Source of the DNA: Phenylobacterium sp. SCN 70-31
Lineage (GTDB): Bacteria > Pseudomonadota > Alphaproteobacteria > Caulobacterales > Caulobacteraceae
Assembly: GCF_001724605.1 (NCBI RefSeq)
Contig: NZ_MEEX01000012.1
Location: 1 to 64,000 of the forward strand
Length of the DNA: 64,000 nucleotides
Direction of reading: 5' to 3'
Of the stretch, positions 8,752 to 16,469 are shown one piece after another. Made by a program: the position numbers and the translations under genes. The notes beneath the pieces are model-generated. The model was not told the DNA's origin and did no database searches. It was given only the letters and a program-made list of their open reading frames with translations. How positions within the stretch are numbered: position 1 is the first letter of the stretch; each line of letters starts with the position of its first letter.

Positions 8752-9873
8752 ATGACCGAAGCTCCCGACCGCGCCCGCGCCGCCCGCCCGCTCCCGAAAC
8801 CTGGGATCATGGACATCCATGCCTATGTGCCGGGCAAGGCGCAGGCCGAGGGCGTGGCCAATCCGGTCAAGCTGTCGGCGAACGAGAACATCCTGGGCTC
8901 CAGCGAGGCGGCGCGCGAAGCCTATCGCGCCCATTCCACCGACCTCGAGGTCTACCCGGACAGCCGCACCACGATCCTGCGCCAGGCGATCGCCGAGCGG
9001 TATCGACTGGAGCCCGAGCGGCTCATCTTCGGCTGCGGCTCGGACGAGGTCTTCGCCCTCCTGAACCAGACCTTCCTCGAGCCGGGCGACAATATCGTGC
9101 AGGGCGAGTACGGCTTCGCCGCCTTCGCCATCGGCGCCCGAGCCTGCCAGGCGCAGGTGAAGTACGCGCGCGAGCCGGGCTACCGCATCGACGTGGACGA
9201 GTTGCTGAAGGAAGTGGACGAACGGACCCGGCTGGTCTTCCTGGCCAATCCCGGCAATCCCACGGGCACCTGGATTCCCTTCTCGGAAGTCCTGCGGCTG
9301 CATGCGGCGCTACCGCCTAGCGTGGTTCTGGTGCTGGACGGGGCCTATTCCGAGTTCGCCACCGACCCGGCGTTCCAGGACGGCCTCGACTTCGCGCGCG
9401 GGTCCGAGAACGTGGTGGTCACGCACACCTTCTCGAAGCTTCATGGACTGGCCGCGCTGCGGGTGGGCTGGGGCTATGCGCCCGCCGACATCGCCACCGC
9501 CGTTGACCGTATCCGCCTTCCGTTCAACACCTCGATCGCCGGGCAACACGCCGCCGTCGCCGCCCTCGCGGACGAGGATTTCCAGGCCCGTTCCATCGCC
9601 CACGTCGAACAGTGGCGCGCGTGGCTGACGCAACAGCTCGGCGGCCTGGGCCTGGAGGTCGTGGGACCGTCCGCCACCAACTTCGTCCTGATCGGCTTTC
9701 CCCGGACGGCGGGCCGGACGGCGGCCGAGGCGGATGATTTCCTCAGCGCCCGCGGCCTGCTGATGCGCCGGGTGCTGAACTATGGCCTGCCCGACCATCT
9801 CCGCATCACCATCGGCCTTGAGGAGCACAACCGCGCCGCGGTCGATGCGCTGGCCGAATTCATGAAGACCTGA
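8752..9873 (+). CDS. hisC: HisC-type aminotransferase (histidinol-phosphate/aromatic)
   Basis: This is a 373-residue class I/II PLP aminotransferase. VKLSANENILGSS and FLANPGNPTGTW are hallmarks of the histidinol-phosphate aminotransferase family. THTFSKLHGLAALRVGWG carries the PLP-binding Lys (near residue 229). Lying between chorismate mutase and prephenate dehydrogenase, it probably transaminates aromatic keto acids (phenylpyruvate, hydroxyphenylpyruvate or prephenate), as second HisC copies do, possibly also histidinol phosphate. The ATG at 8752 was chosen; an in-frame GTG lies at 8743. Four bases separate its stop from the next start, so the two are co-transcribed. Confidence 0.88.
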   Translation: MTEAPDRARAARPLPKPGIMDIHAYVPGKAQAEGVANPVKLSANENILGSSEAAREAYRAHSTDLEVYPDSRTTILRQAIAERYRLEPERLIFGCGSDEVFALLNQTFLEPGDNIVQGEYGFAAFAIGARACQAQVKYAREPGYRIDVDELLKEVDERTRLVFLANPGNPTGTWIPFSEVLRLHAALPPSVVLVLDGAYSEFATDPAFQDGLDFARGSENVVVTHTFSKLHGLAALRVGWGYAPADIATAVDRIRLPFNTSIAGQHAAVAALADEDFQARSIAHVEQWRAWLTQQLGGLGLEVVGPSATNFVLIGFPRTAGRTAAEADDFLSARGLLMRRVLNYGLPDHLRITIGLEEHNRAAVDALAEFMKT

Positions 9874-9877
9874 GCCC

Positions 9878-10813
9878 GTGACGACGACGCCGATCTATCC
9901 CCGGATGGCCGTGATCGGCTGCGGCCTGATCGGCTCGTCGGTGATCCGCGCCGCGCGCGAGGCCGGCGTCGTGGGCGAGATCGCGGTCGCCGAGTCGTCC
10001 GAGGCCGCCCGCGCCACGATCGCCGACCTGGGACTGGCCGACCGGCTCACCGCCGATCCCGCCGAAGCGGTGCGCGACGCCGATCTGGTGCTGTTCGCCG
10101 TTCCGGTGCTGTCGATGGAGGCGGCCGCCCGCGCCGCCGCGCCGGGCCTGAAGCCGGGCGCCACGGTCACCGACGTCGGCTCGGTCAAGGGGCATGTGGC
10201 CGAGGTGCTGAACGCCAGCTGCCCCGACACGGCCCATGTGATCCCGGGCCATCCGATCGCCGGGTCAGAGCGCTCGGGACCGGAAGCCGGCTTCGCCGAA
10301 CTGTTCCAGAACCGCTGGACCATTCTGACGCCGCAGGAGCGGGACGATCCGACCTACGCGGAAGCCCTGGCCCGGCTGACCGCCTTCTGGACCGCCCTGG
10401 GCGCCAACGTCGAGACGATGGACGCCAAGCATCACGACCTGGTGCTGGCCATCACCAGCCACCTGCCGCACCTGATCGCCTACAACATCGTGGGCACCAC
10501 CGCCGACCTTGAGACGGTGACCCAGGCCGAGGTGATGAAGTATTCCGCCGGCGGCTTCCGGGACTTCACCCGTATCGCAGCCTCCGACCCCACGATGTGG
10601 CGCGACGTCTTCCTGACCAACAAGGAAGCGGTCCTCGAAATGCTGGGCCGCTTCAGCGAAGACCTCCAGGCGCTCAGCCGCGCCATCCGCTGGGGCGAGG
10701 GCGACAAGCTGTTCGAGCTTTTCAGTCGGACCCGCGAGATCCGGCGCGGCATCGTGGCCCTGGGCCAGGAAAGCGCCGAACCCAACTTCGGCCGCGACCG
10801 CGGCAAGCACTGA
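9878..10813 (+). CDS. tyrC: Prephenate/cyclohexadienyl dehydrogenase
   Basis: The 311-residue protein carries an N-terminal Rossmann NAD(P) site VIGCGLIGSSVIRAA and the family signature GHPIAGSERSGPEAG. The helical C-terminal half includes SHLPHLIAYNIV and DFTRIAASDPTMWRDVF. It oxidatively decarboxylates prephenate or arogenate towards tyrosine. The start is a GTG four bases after the aminotransferase stop. No ACT domain follows, so allosteric control by tyrosine through an ACT domain is not expected. Confidence 0.92.
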   Translation: MTTTPIYPRMAVIGCGLIGSSVIRAAREAGVVGEIAVAESSEAARATIADLGLADRLTADPAEAVRDADLVLFAVPVLSMEAAARAAAPGLKPGATVTDVGSVKGHVAEVLNASCPDTAHVIPGHPIAGSERSGPEAGFAELFQNRWTILTPQERDDPTYAEALARLTAFWTALGANVETMDAKHHDLVLAITSHLPHLIAYNIVGTTADLETVTQAEVMKYSAGGFRDFTRIAASDPTMWRDVFLTNKEAVLEMLGRFSEDLQALSRAIRWGEGDKLFELFSRTREIRRGIVALGQESAEPNFGRDRGKH

Positions 10814-10883
10814 TCCCGCCACAATGGCGTCGTATGACTCGGCGCGGGCGAGCCTCCAGCCTGCCGAACCAGAGGACCTGCTG

Positions 10884-11144
10884 ATGCGCAAGACCACCTT
10901 CACGATCCTGGCCGCCGCCGCGGTCGCCGCCGCCCCGATGGCCGCGCTCGCCCAGATGCCCACGCCGGCCGACCTGGTGAAGAACTGGGACAAGGACGGC
11001 GACGGCGCCATCTCCAAGGCCGAATGGGTCGCCGCCGGCCGCCCGGCCGAGCGCTTCGACGCTGTCGACACCAACAAGGACGGCAAGGTCACCGTGGCCG
11101 AACTCGACGCCGCGATGAACGCGCTGCGGCAACGAGGGGGATGA
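10884..11144 (+). CDS. Small exported EF-hand protein
   Basis: The 86-residue protein has a signal peptide ending near MAALAQ (about residue 24) and two EF-hand calcium-binding loops: DKDGDGAISKAE and DTNKDGKVTVAE. It is probably a periplasmic calcium-binding protein of unknown partner. The ATG at 10884 was chosen because it begins the signal peptide. It lies 70 bp after the tyrosine gene and converges with the protease gene, whose stop is three bases away. Confidence 0.85.
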   Translation: MRKTTFTILAAAAVAAAPMAALAQMPTPADLVKNWDKDGDGAISKAEWVAAGRPAERFDAVDTNKDGKVTVAELDAAMNALRQRGG

Positions 11145-11147
11145 GGC

Positions 11148-12797
11148 CTACGGCTTGCAGACGATCGGGAAGGTGACGTTCACCAGATTGACAGGCGGCG
11201 CCGACATGGCGGCTGGCGCGACGCGATAGGCGATCCCGTTCTCGTCGAGGAACGCCTGGAGAATCGTCACGGGCGCGGCGAAGTTCACGTTCTGCGGGAA
11301 CGTCCCCGTCTCGCTGACCAGCCGGACCTCGTCCAGCTTGGCGGCGGTCACGCCGATCAGAGCGCCTGTCGCGTCGATCACAGGCCCGCCGCTGTTGCCC
11401 GGCTGGATCGGGGCCGAGATCTGGAACAGGCCGCGGTCGCCCTGCGGGCCGCTGAGTCCGGCCACCACGCCGGTGGTGATCTTCAGGCCGCCGCCCAGCA
11501 GTCCGCCCAGCGGAAAGCCGCCCACGCTCAGCGGCTCGCCGAGCCGCGGCCCGCGGCCACGGAGCGCCAGTGACTGACCGCTCGCCGACTCGAGCTTGAG
11601 AATCGCGAGGTCCGCGGGCCGATCGATGGCCACCCGCCGGGCAGGCCCCCAGCGCGGCGACTCCACCTCCCGGCACTGCGCGACGACATGGGCGGCCGTC
11701 ACCGCGAAGCCGTCCGGGGTGATGAAGAACGCCGACCCCGAGCCGCCACCACCATTCCCGCGACCTGAGCCGCCCGGCGTGGTGTTTTGCGATCCGACAT
11801 CCGGGGTCGAACGGGCCCCGGACGGCGGCGCGGACGATGGGGAGAGTCCCTTGCCCCACCAGCCCGACTTGCCGGCCACGCAGTCCGCCAACCCGTCGAG
11901 CACGCCGTCGATACCCGTGCCTTCCAGATTCATGGTCAGGACGGTTCGCCCATCCACAGCGATCCGGAACCGGCTCGCCAACCGAAGCGCCGCGAGCGCC
12001 CGATTGTTCAAGACGTCGTCCAGATAGAGATAGCCCTCGTCGTAGCTGGGCTCGAAGTCGAAGCTCCACGCGTCCGTCTCGAACGCGCCCTTCCGACCGG
12101 GTTTGACCGAGCGGGACGGGACCGCGCCGAACGAGACGCCGTCGCCTGTCGCGCTGAGCATGAACGCTCCGCCGCCGTCGAGGACGGAGATCGCCGCGCA
12201 CCGTCCATCCTCCTCGTCCACGCTCAGCCGCCAATATCCTTCGGGGTTCAGCACGCCCGGGGGTTCGTCGGCGGCAAGCAGGGTCTGATCGACGCCTTCG
12301 CCCCACCAGCCGGCCTGCCCCTTGCCGCACGCCAGCACCGCATCGAGCGCCGCCTCGGCGCCCGTGCCCTCGAGGCCCACGTCCAGAACGGTGCGGCCAT
12401 CGACCTTGATCTTGACGCCGCGGGCCAGCCGCAGCGCCGCCAGGACCCGCTCCGACACCGCCTGCTCCAGCATCAGGAAGTCGCCGCTGTCGTTGTATTC
12501 GGGGACGAACTGGAAGACGTGGGTGTCGGTCTCCAGCACGCCCTTCTTGCCCCGCCGCTGGGGCCGCTCGGTCAGCACCGACAGCCCCACCGTCGCCCCG
12601 GAGGCATTGATCATGAACAGCGCCTTCATAGAGGTCGGCACGCTCGCCAGGCAGTGCCTGCTGTCGGCCTCGCCCCGGCCGACCGACCAATAGCCCTGCC
12701 GTTCGAGCACCCTCTCCTCGGCCGCCTGTGCTGCGCCGGCGCATGCCGCCACTATCGCCGCCAGCAAACCGGCCAAAACTCTCCGCAACATCGGCAT
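11148..12797 (-). CDS. Exported trypsin-like serine protease with duplicated N-terminal module
   Basis: The protein has 549 residues. The N-terminal export signal includes VAAC (possible lipobox, Cys19) and also a signal-peptidase-I-like AQA. Two copies of a module of about 145 residues follow, each running from GYW to GWWG: GYWSVGRGEADSRHC...GWWGEG and GYWRLSVDEEDGRC...GWWGKG, each with a KVDGRTVL/AVDGRTVL and LEGTG segment. After a Gly/Ser linker comes a trypsin/HtrA-like domain with TAAHVV (His), RPADLAIL (Asp) and PGNSGGPV (Ser). No PDZ domain is seen. Start 12797 has GGGGGG just upstream; 12791 is an alternative. The substrate is unknown. Confidence 0.88.
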   Translation of the reverse strand: MPMLRRVLAGLLAAIVAACAGAAQAAEERVLERQGYWSVGRGEADSRHCLASVPTSMKALFMINASGATVGLSVLTERPQRRGKKGVLETDTHVFQFVPEYNDSGDFLMLEQAVSERVLAALRLARGVKIKVDGRTVLDVGLEGTGAEAALDAVLACGKGQAGWWGEGVDQTLLAADEPPGVLNPEGYWRLSVDEEDGRCAAISVLDGGGAFMLSATGDGVSFGAVPSRSVKPGRKGAFETDAWSFDFEPSYDEGYLYLDDVLNNRALAALRLASRFRIAVDGRTVLTMNLEGTGIDGVLDGLADCVAGKSGWWGKGLSPSSAPPSGARSTPDVGSQNTTPGGSGRGNGGGGSGSAFFITPDGFAVTAAHVVAQCREVESPRWGPARRVAIDRPADLAILKLESASGQSLALRGRGPRLGEPLSVGGFPLGGLLGGGLKITTGVVAGLSGPQGDRGLFQISAPIQPGNSGGPVIDATGALIGVTAAKLDEVRLVSETGTFPQNVNFAAPVTILQAFLDENGIAYRVAPAAMSAPPVNLVNVTFPIVCKP

Positions 12798-12903
12798 TCC
12801 CCCCGAAAGCCTCCGGCGCACACGTTGCGTGTCAACGGTGAAGATGAACTTACCCGACACTCAACCGTGACGCGTCGCATCCGTCAAGAACATATCGGGA
12901 ACA

Positions 12904-15723
12904 TCAACTCGGGCCGATGTCCGCCTTCCCCAGGAAAGCCGCCACCTGCTCGATCGCCTCCACCAGGCCCACACGCTGAAGCTCCACGCCCGGCGGCAGG
13001 CCGGCGAAGAGGCGCGTGGGGGACGAGGCGTCCAGCAGCACGAAGCAGCCCCTGTCGTCCGCACGGCGGATCAGGCGGCCGAAGGCCTGGGCGATGCGGG
13101 CGCGGGCGATGGCGTCGTCATAGCTCTTGTTCCCGAACCGGCTGCGCCGCGCCTTGTGCAGGATGTCGGGCCGAGGCCAGGGAATGCGGTCGAACACCAG
13201 CAGGCGCAGCGAGCGGCCCGGCACGTCCACCCCGTCCCTGACGGCGTCGGTGCCCAGCAGGCAGGCGTCCTCCTCGGCGCGGAAGATGTCGACCAGCGCG
13301 CCCACCTCCAGCGGATCGGCGTGCTGGGCGTAGAGCGCCACGCCCTTGTCGGCCAGCGGGCCGGCGATCCGCTCATGCACCGCGCGCAGGCGGCGGATGG
13401 CGGTGAAGAGGCCCAGGCCCCCGCCGCCGGCGGCCAGGAACAGCTCGCGCATGGCAGCCGCCACCTGGCGCGGGTCGTCCTTGGCCACGTCGGTCACCAC
13501 CAGCGCGCGCGCCTGGTTCGCATAGTCGAAGGGCGAGGCCGCCTTCATCGTCTTCGGCCGCTCGGGCAGGCGGGCGGCGCCGGTGCGCATCTCGGCGAGG
13601 GCGAAGGGGTCGTCCAGCGTCGGGTCGGCCAGGGTCGCCGACGTGACCAGCACCCCGTGTGCGGGCGCGATGACGGCGTTGGTCAGGGGCTCGGTGGGAT
13701 CGACCCAGTGCCGGCGGCTGGCGGCGTCCACCACCCGCCCGAACATGAAGGTCGCGTCGAACCAGTCCACGAAGTCGGGGTCGTCCTCGGCGTCCTCGTC
13801 GATGGCCGACAGCATCGAGCGCCACGCCGGAAGCTGCATCCGCGCGCGCCGGTCCAGCCCGCGCAGGGCGCCTTCGATCCGGGCCCGCTCGGATGGCGAC
13901 AGGACCTCGGCCTCGACGTCCATCACGTCCTCCAGCGCCCGCGCCAGCGCCAGCAGCGGCTGCTCCAGCCGCGCCAGGGCCGAGGCCGCCGCCCGCGCCG
14001 TCTCCCGCACGAGGTCCAGGGCGGGCCGCGCGGCGCACTCCATCCCCACCTCGCTGGGCGCCGCCCGCGCCTTGAGCTGCTCCAGCACCGCCACCAGAAA
14101 GGCCTCGATGGGGCCGCTCGGGCGCACCTCGCCGTTGGGCGGTGCGATCCGTCCGCTCCAGCCTTCGCCCGGCAGCGCCGCGGCCGCTTCGAGCGCCGTG
14201 TGCAGCGCCCGCCGGGCCTCCTCCCGATCGCCCAGCAGGTCGGAGAGCCGCGCCTCCAGCCCGCGCCCACGCCGGCCGCGCCCCTCGGGACCACGGATCC
14301 AGCGGCGCAGCTCGGCCGCCTCCTGGCCGGAAAGCGCCGCCGAGAAGGCCGCATCGGCGGCGTCGAACAGATGGTGGCCCTCATCGAAGACGATGCGCTT
14401 CAGCCGCGCGGTCTCGGCGTCACCGGGGCTGCCGCGCGCCGCCCGCGCCCCGTCGAACGCCGCCTGGCTCAGCACCAGCGCGTGGTTGGCGATCACGATG
14501 TCGGCCCTCCGGCTGCCGCGGATCGCCTTCTCCACGAAGCAGGCGCGATAGTGCTGGCACCCGGCGTGGACACACTCGCCCCGGCGGTCGACCAGGTTCG
14601 CCGCACTGGCCTGGGCGGCGGGCGAGACGGCGAACAGGCCGGGCAGCCAGGCGGGGAAGTCTCCGCCCGTCATGTCGCCGTCGCGGGTGGCCCGCGCCCA
14701 GCGCGCCGCCAGCGCCACGCCCACGAGGTCGGCCCCGCCCAGTTGCGCCGCGTTCGCCTGTTCCTGGAAGTTCAGCAGGCACAGGTAGTTCTCGCGCCCC
14801 TTGCGCACGACGGCCTTCTTCGCGCGGGCCTTCTCGTCGGGCCAGATGGCGGCGCTCTCGCGCTCGATCTGCCGCTGGAGCGCGCGGGTGTAGGTGGAGA
14901 CCCAGACGGCCGGGCCGTTCGCCTCGGCCCACAGCGAAGCGGGCGCCAGATAGCCCAGCGTCTTGCCGACGCCGGTGCCCGCTTCGGCCAGCATCATGTT
15001 GGGCTCGCCCTCGCGCTCGCGCGGCTGAAAGACATGGGCCGTCTCGGCGGCGTAGTCGGCCTGGGCCGGGCGCGGCTCGGACAAGCCCGCCTGGACCAGC
15101 AGGCCGGCCAGCCGGCCTCGTGCGTCGTCGGGTTGCACCGGTTTGCTTCCCGGCTCGCCCGGCGGCGCCTCGGCCTCCCACTCCGCCAGCCGCGTCCAGA
15201 CATCCAGGCCCGAGCCGCGGAACATGTTGCCCGCCGGCGCCGAGCGCAGGGCGGCCAGCACCGCCACGCCCCAGGGCCAGCCGGCCCGCACAAGGGTCTC
15301 GGCCTGGGCGATCGCCTCCTCGCGGCTGGGCGTCGGCGCGGCGCCCAGTTCGGTCAGCAGCGCGCGGGCGGCCTCATGCAGACTGGCCGCCTGCTCGGCC
15401 GGCGCGCGCGGAATCGCCAGCCCCAGCGCCTGCGCCAGACCCACCGCCGAGGGCGCCGCGAACCGCGCCGGTCGCACGAAGGCGAACAACTCCAGCACGT
15501 CGAACCACCGCGGCCCGCGCGGCGGCGCGTGGAGGCCCAGCCGTCGCGCCGTCATGGCCGCATGGGCCACCACCACCGGCGCCCCTTCGAACAGGTCGCG
15601 CGCGTCCGGCGGCCGTATCGGCTGGGCGTCCCCGTTCGGCGCGCACACCCCGCACCGCGGCCCGGGCAGGACCACGAGCGCGGGCGCAAGCTGAAGCTGG
15701 GCGACGGTGAGCGGGAGAGTCAC
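12904..15723 (-). CDS. dinG: DinG-like superfamily 2 DNA helicase (XPD/DinG family)
   Basis: The protein has 939 residues. Walker A EAGTGVGKTLGY lies near residue 255, the DEAH-box variant VFDEGHHLFDAADA near 446, and motif VI IAQAFGRLIRRADD near the C-terminus. Four cysteines in YLCLLN, GECVHAG, GCQHY and RACFVE match the iron-sulfur cluster position of XPD/DinG helicases. The first 200 residues resemble a degenerate DEDD exonuclease-like region but lack clear catalytic motifs. Known members unwind R-loops, D-loops and G-quadruplexes, and DinG is damage-inducible in E. coli. A LexA-type box lies 28 bp upstream (15751-15765). The start codon is GTG without a clear ribosome-binding site. Confidence 0.88.
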   Translation of the reverse strand: MTLPLTVAQLQLAPALVVLPGPRCGVCAPNGDAQPIRPPDARDLFEGAPVVVAHAAMTARRLGLHAPPRGPRWFDVLELFAFVRPARFAAPSAVGLAQALGLAIPRAPAEQAASLHEAARALLTELGAAPTPSREEAIAQAETLVRAGWPWGVAVLAALRSAPAGNMFRGSGLDVWTRLAEWEAEAPPGEPGSKPVQPDDARGRLAGLLVQAGLSEPRPAQADYAAETAHVFQPREREGEPNMMLAEAGTGVGKTLGYLAPASLWAEANGPAVWVSTYTRALQRQIERESAAIWPDEKARAKKAVVRKGRENYLCLLNFQEQANAAQLGGADLVGVALAARWARATRDGDMTGGDFPAWLPGLFAVSPAAQASAANLVDRRGECVHAGCQHYRACFVEKAIRGSRRADIVIANHALVLSQAAFDGARAARGSPGDAETARLKRIVFDEGHHLFDAADAAFSAALSGQEAAELRRWIRGPEGRGRRGRGLEARLSDLLGDREEARRALHTALEAAAALPGEGWSGRIAPPNGEVRPSGPIEAFLVAVLEQLKARAAPSEVGMECAARPALDLVRETARAAASALARLEQPLLALARALEDVMDVEAEVLSPSERARIEGALRGLDRRARMQLPAWRSMLSAIDEDAEDDPDFVDWFDATFMFGRVVDAASRRHWVDPTEPLTNAVIAPAHGVLVTSATLADPTLDDPFALAEMRTGAARLPERPKTMKAASPFDYANQARALVVTDVAKDDPRQVAAAMRELFLAAGGGGLGLFTAIRRLRAVHERIAGPLADKGVALYAQHADPLEVGALVDIFRAEEDACLLGTDAVRDGVDVPGRSLRLLVFDRIPWPRPDILHKARRSRFGNKSYDDAIARARIAQAFGRLIRRADDRGCFVLLDASSPTRLFAGLPPGVELQRVGLVEAIEQVAAFLGKADIGPS

Positions 15724-15750
15724 CCGCGGAGGTTAGGCCGGGCGGGCGGC

Positions 15751-15765
15751 GAACGGAAGGGGAAC
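15751..15765 (-). promoter_or_regulatory. Candidate LexA box upstream of the DinG-like gene
   Basis: GAAC-GGAAGGG-GAAC on the plus strand is GTTC-CCCTTCC-GTTC on the gene strand. It matches the alphaproteobacterial LexA consensus GTTC-N7-GTTC exactly and ends 28 bp before the GTG start. By a rough estimate such an 8-base match is expected about once by chance in a window this size; its position at a DinG gene is what makes it credible. Confidence 0.55.
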
Positions 15766-15820
15766 CGCAAGCTTCTGAATGAGTCCCGAAAGCCGACCGA
15801 AGGACCGTCGTCGTCTCCAC

Positions 15821-15848
15821 TTGCATGCGCTGCACATGCGACTAGACT
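15821..15848 (+). promoter_or_regulatory. Candidate vapBC promoter with overlapping inverted repeat
   Basis: TTGCAT (15821-15826) and TAGACT (15843-15848) are separated by 16 bp, placing the start of transcription at or next to the ATG at 15855, so the mRNA may be leaderless. An inverted repeat GCATG-N7-CATGC (15823-15827 with 15835-15839) sits between the two elements and is a likely site for autorepression by the VapBC complex. Confidence 0.5.
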
Positions 15849-15854
15849 AATTAC

Positions 15855-16076
15855 ATGTCCATGATCCAGATCCGCAATGTCCCCGAGGCGCTTCACCGCC
15901 GGTTGAAGGCGCGGGCGGCGATGGCGGGCCTGTCGCTGTCCGACATGCTGCTGCGGGAGATCGCCGCCGTCGCGGAGCGCCCCTCGCCCGAGGAAATGCG
16001 GGCGCGTCTGGCGAAGCTCACGCCCGTCGACTTCGACGCGGCCGCCGCGGTGAGGGCCGAGCGCGACTCGCGGTGA
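15855..16076 (+). CDS. vapB: VapB/FitA-type antitoxin (ribbon-helix-helix)
   Basis: The 73-residue protein has an N-terminal ribbon-helix-helix segment IQIRNVPEALHRRLKARAA that matches FitA/VapB antitoxins. An acidic, flexible C-terminal part normally wraps the toxin. Its stop overlaps the GTG of the PIN toxin by four bases (GTGA). Antitoxins of this kind neutralise the VapC RNase and repress their own promoter. An ATG two codons downstream (15861) is an alternative start. There is no ribosome-binding site in front, which fits a leaderless message. Confidence 0.9.
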   Translation: MSMIQIRNVPEALHRRLKARAAMAGLSLSDMLLREIAAVAERPSPEEMRARLAKLTPVDFDAAAAVRAERDSR

Positions 16077-16465
16077 TCGTCCTCGATGCGTCGGCGGCGC
16101 TCGAGATCCTGCGGCGCGGTCCCGCGGAAGACACCCTCGTGCAGCGGCTGTTCGCACGGGACGAGACCTTGCATGCGCCGCACCTCATCGATCTGGAGAT
16201 CGCCCAGGTGCTGCGACGCCTGGTGCTGAGCGGACAGTTGACGGAGTCGGCCGGCGCCGCAGCGCTCGACGTCTGGCGCGGGTTCCCCGTCCGCCGGCAT
16301 GGGCACGAAACGCTCATGCCGCGCGTGTGGTCGCTCAGGACGACGATGACAGCCTATGACGCCGCCTATGTCGCCCTGGCGGAGGCGCTCGGCGCCGTGT
16401 TGCTCACCAAGGATGCGAAGCTGGCGCGGACGCCCGGGCACCGGGTGAACGTAGAGGTGATCTGA
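16073..16465 (+). CDS. vapC: VapC-type PIN-domain toxin
   Basis: The 130-residue PIN RNase retains the acidic active-site residues: VLDASA (Asp5), LIDLEIAQVL (Glu) and TAYDAAYVALAEAL (Asp), with a further Asp in LLTKDAKLA. VapC toxins cleave tRNA or rRNA and arrest growth when free of VapB. Translation starts at a GTG overlapping the vapB stop, which suggests translational coupling. Four bases separate its stop from the stop of the convergent cyclase gene. Confidence 0.93.
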   Translation: MIVLDASAALEILRRGPAEDTLVQRLFARDETLHAPHLIDLEIAQVLRRLVLSGQLTESAGAAALDVWRGFPVRRHGHETLMPRVWSLRTTMTAYDAAYVALAEALGAVLLTKDAKLARTPGHRVNVEVI

Positions 16466-16469
16466 ACCC

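Noticed and set aside
13156..15864. 902-codon open frame on the plus strand
   Set aside because: It is antisense to the DinG-like helicase and composed of Arg/Gly/Gln/His-rich sequence with no recognisable fold.
15855..16465. VapBC pair as a sign of a mobile element
   Set aside because: No integrase, transposase, tRNA gene or flanking repeat was seen; toxin-antitoxin pairs are common in chromosomes.
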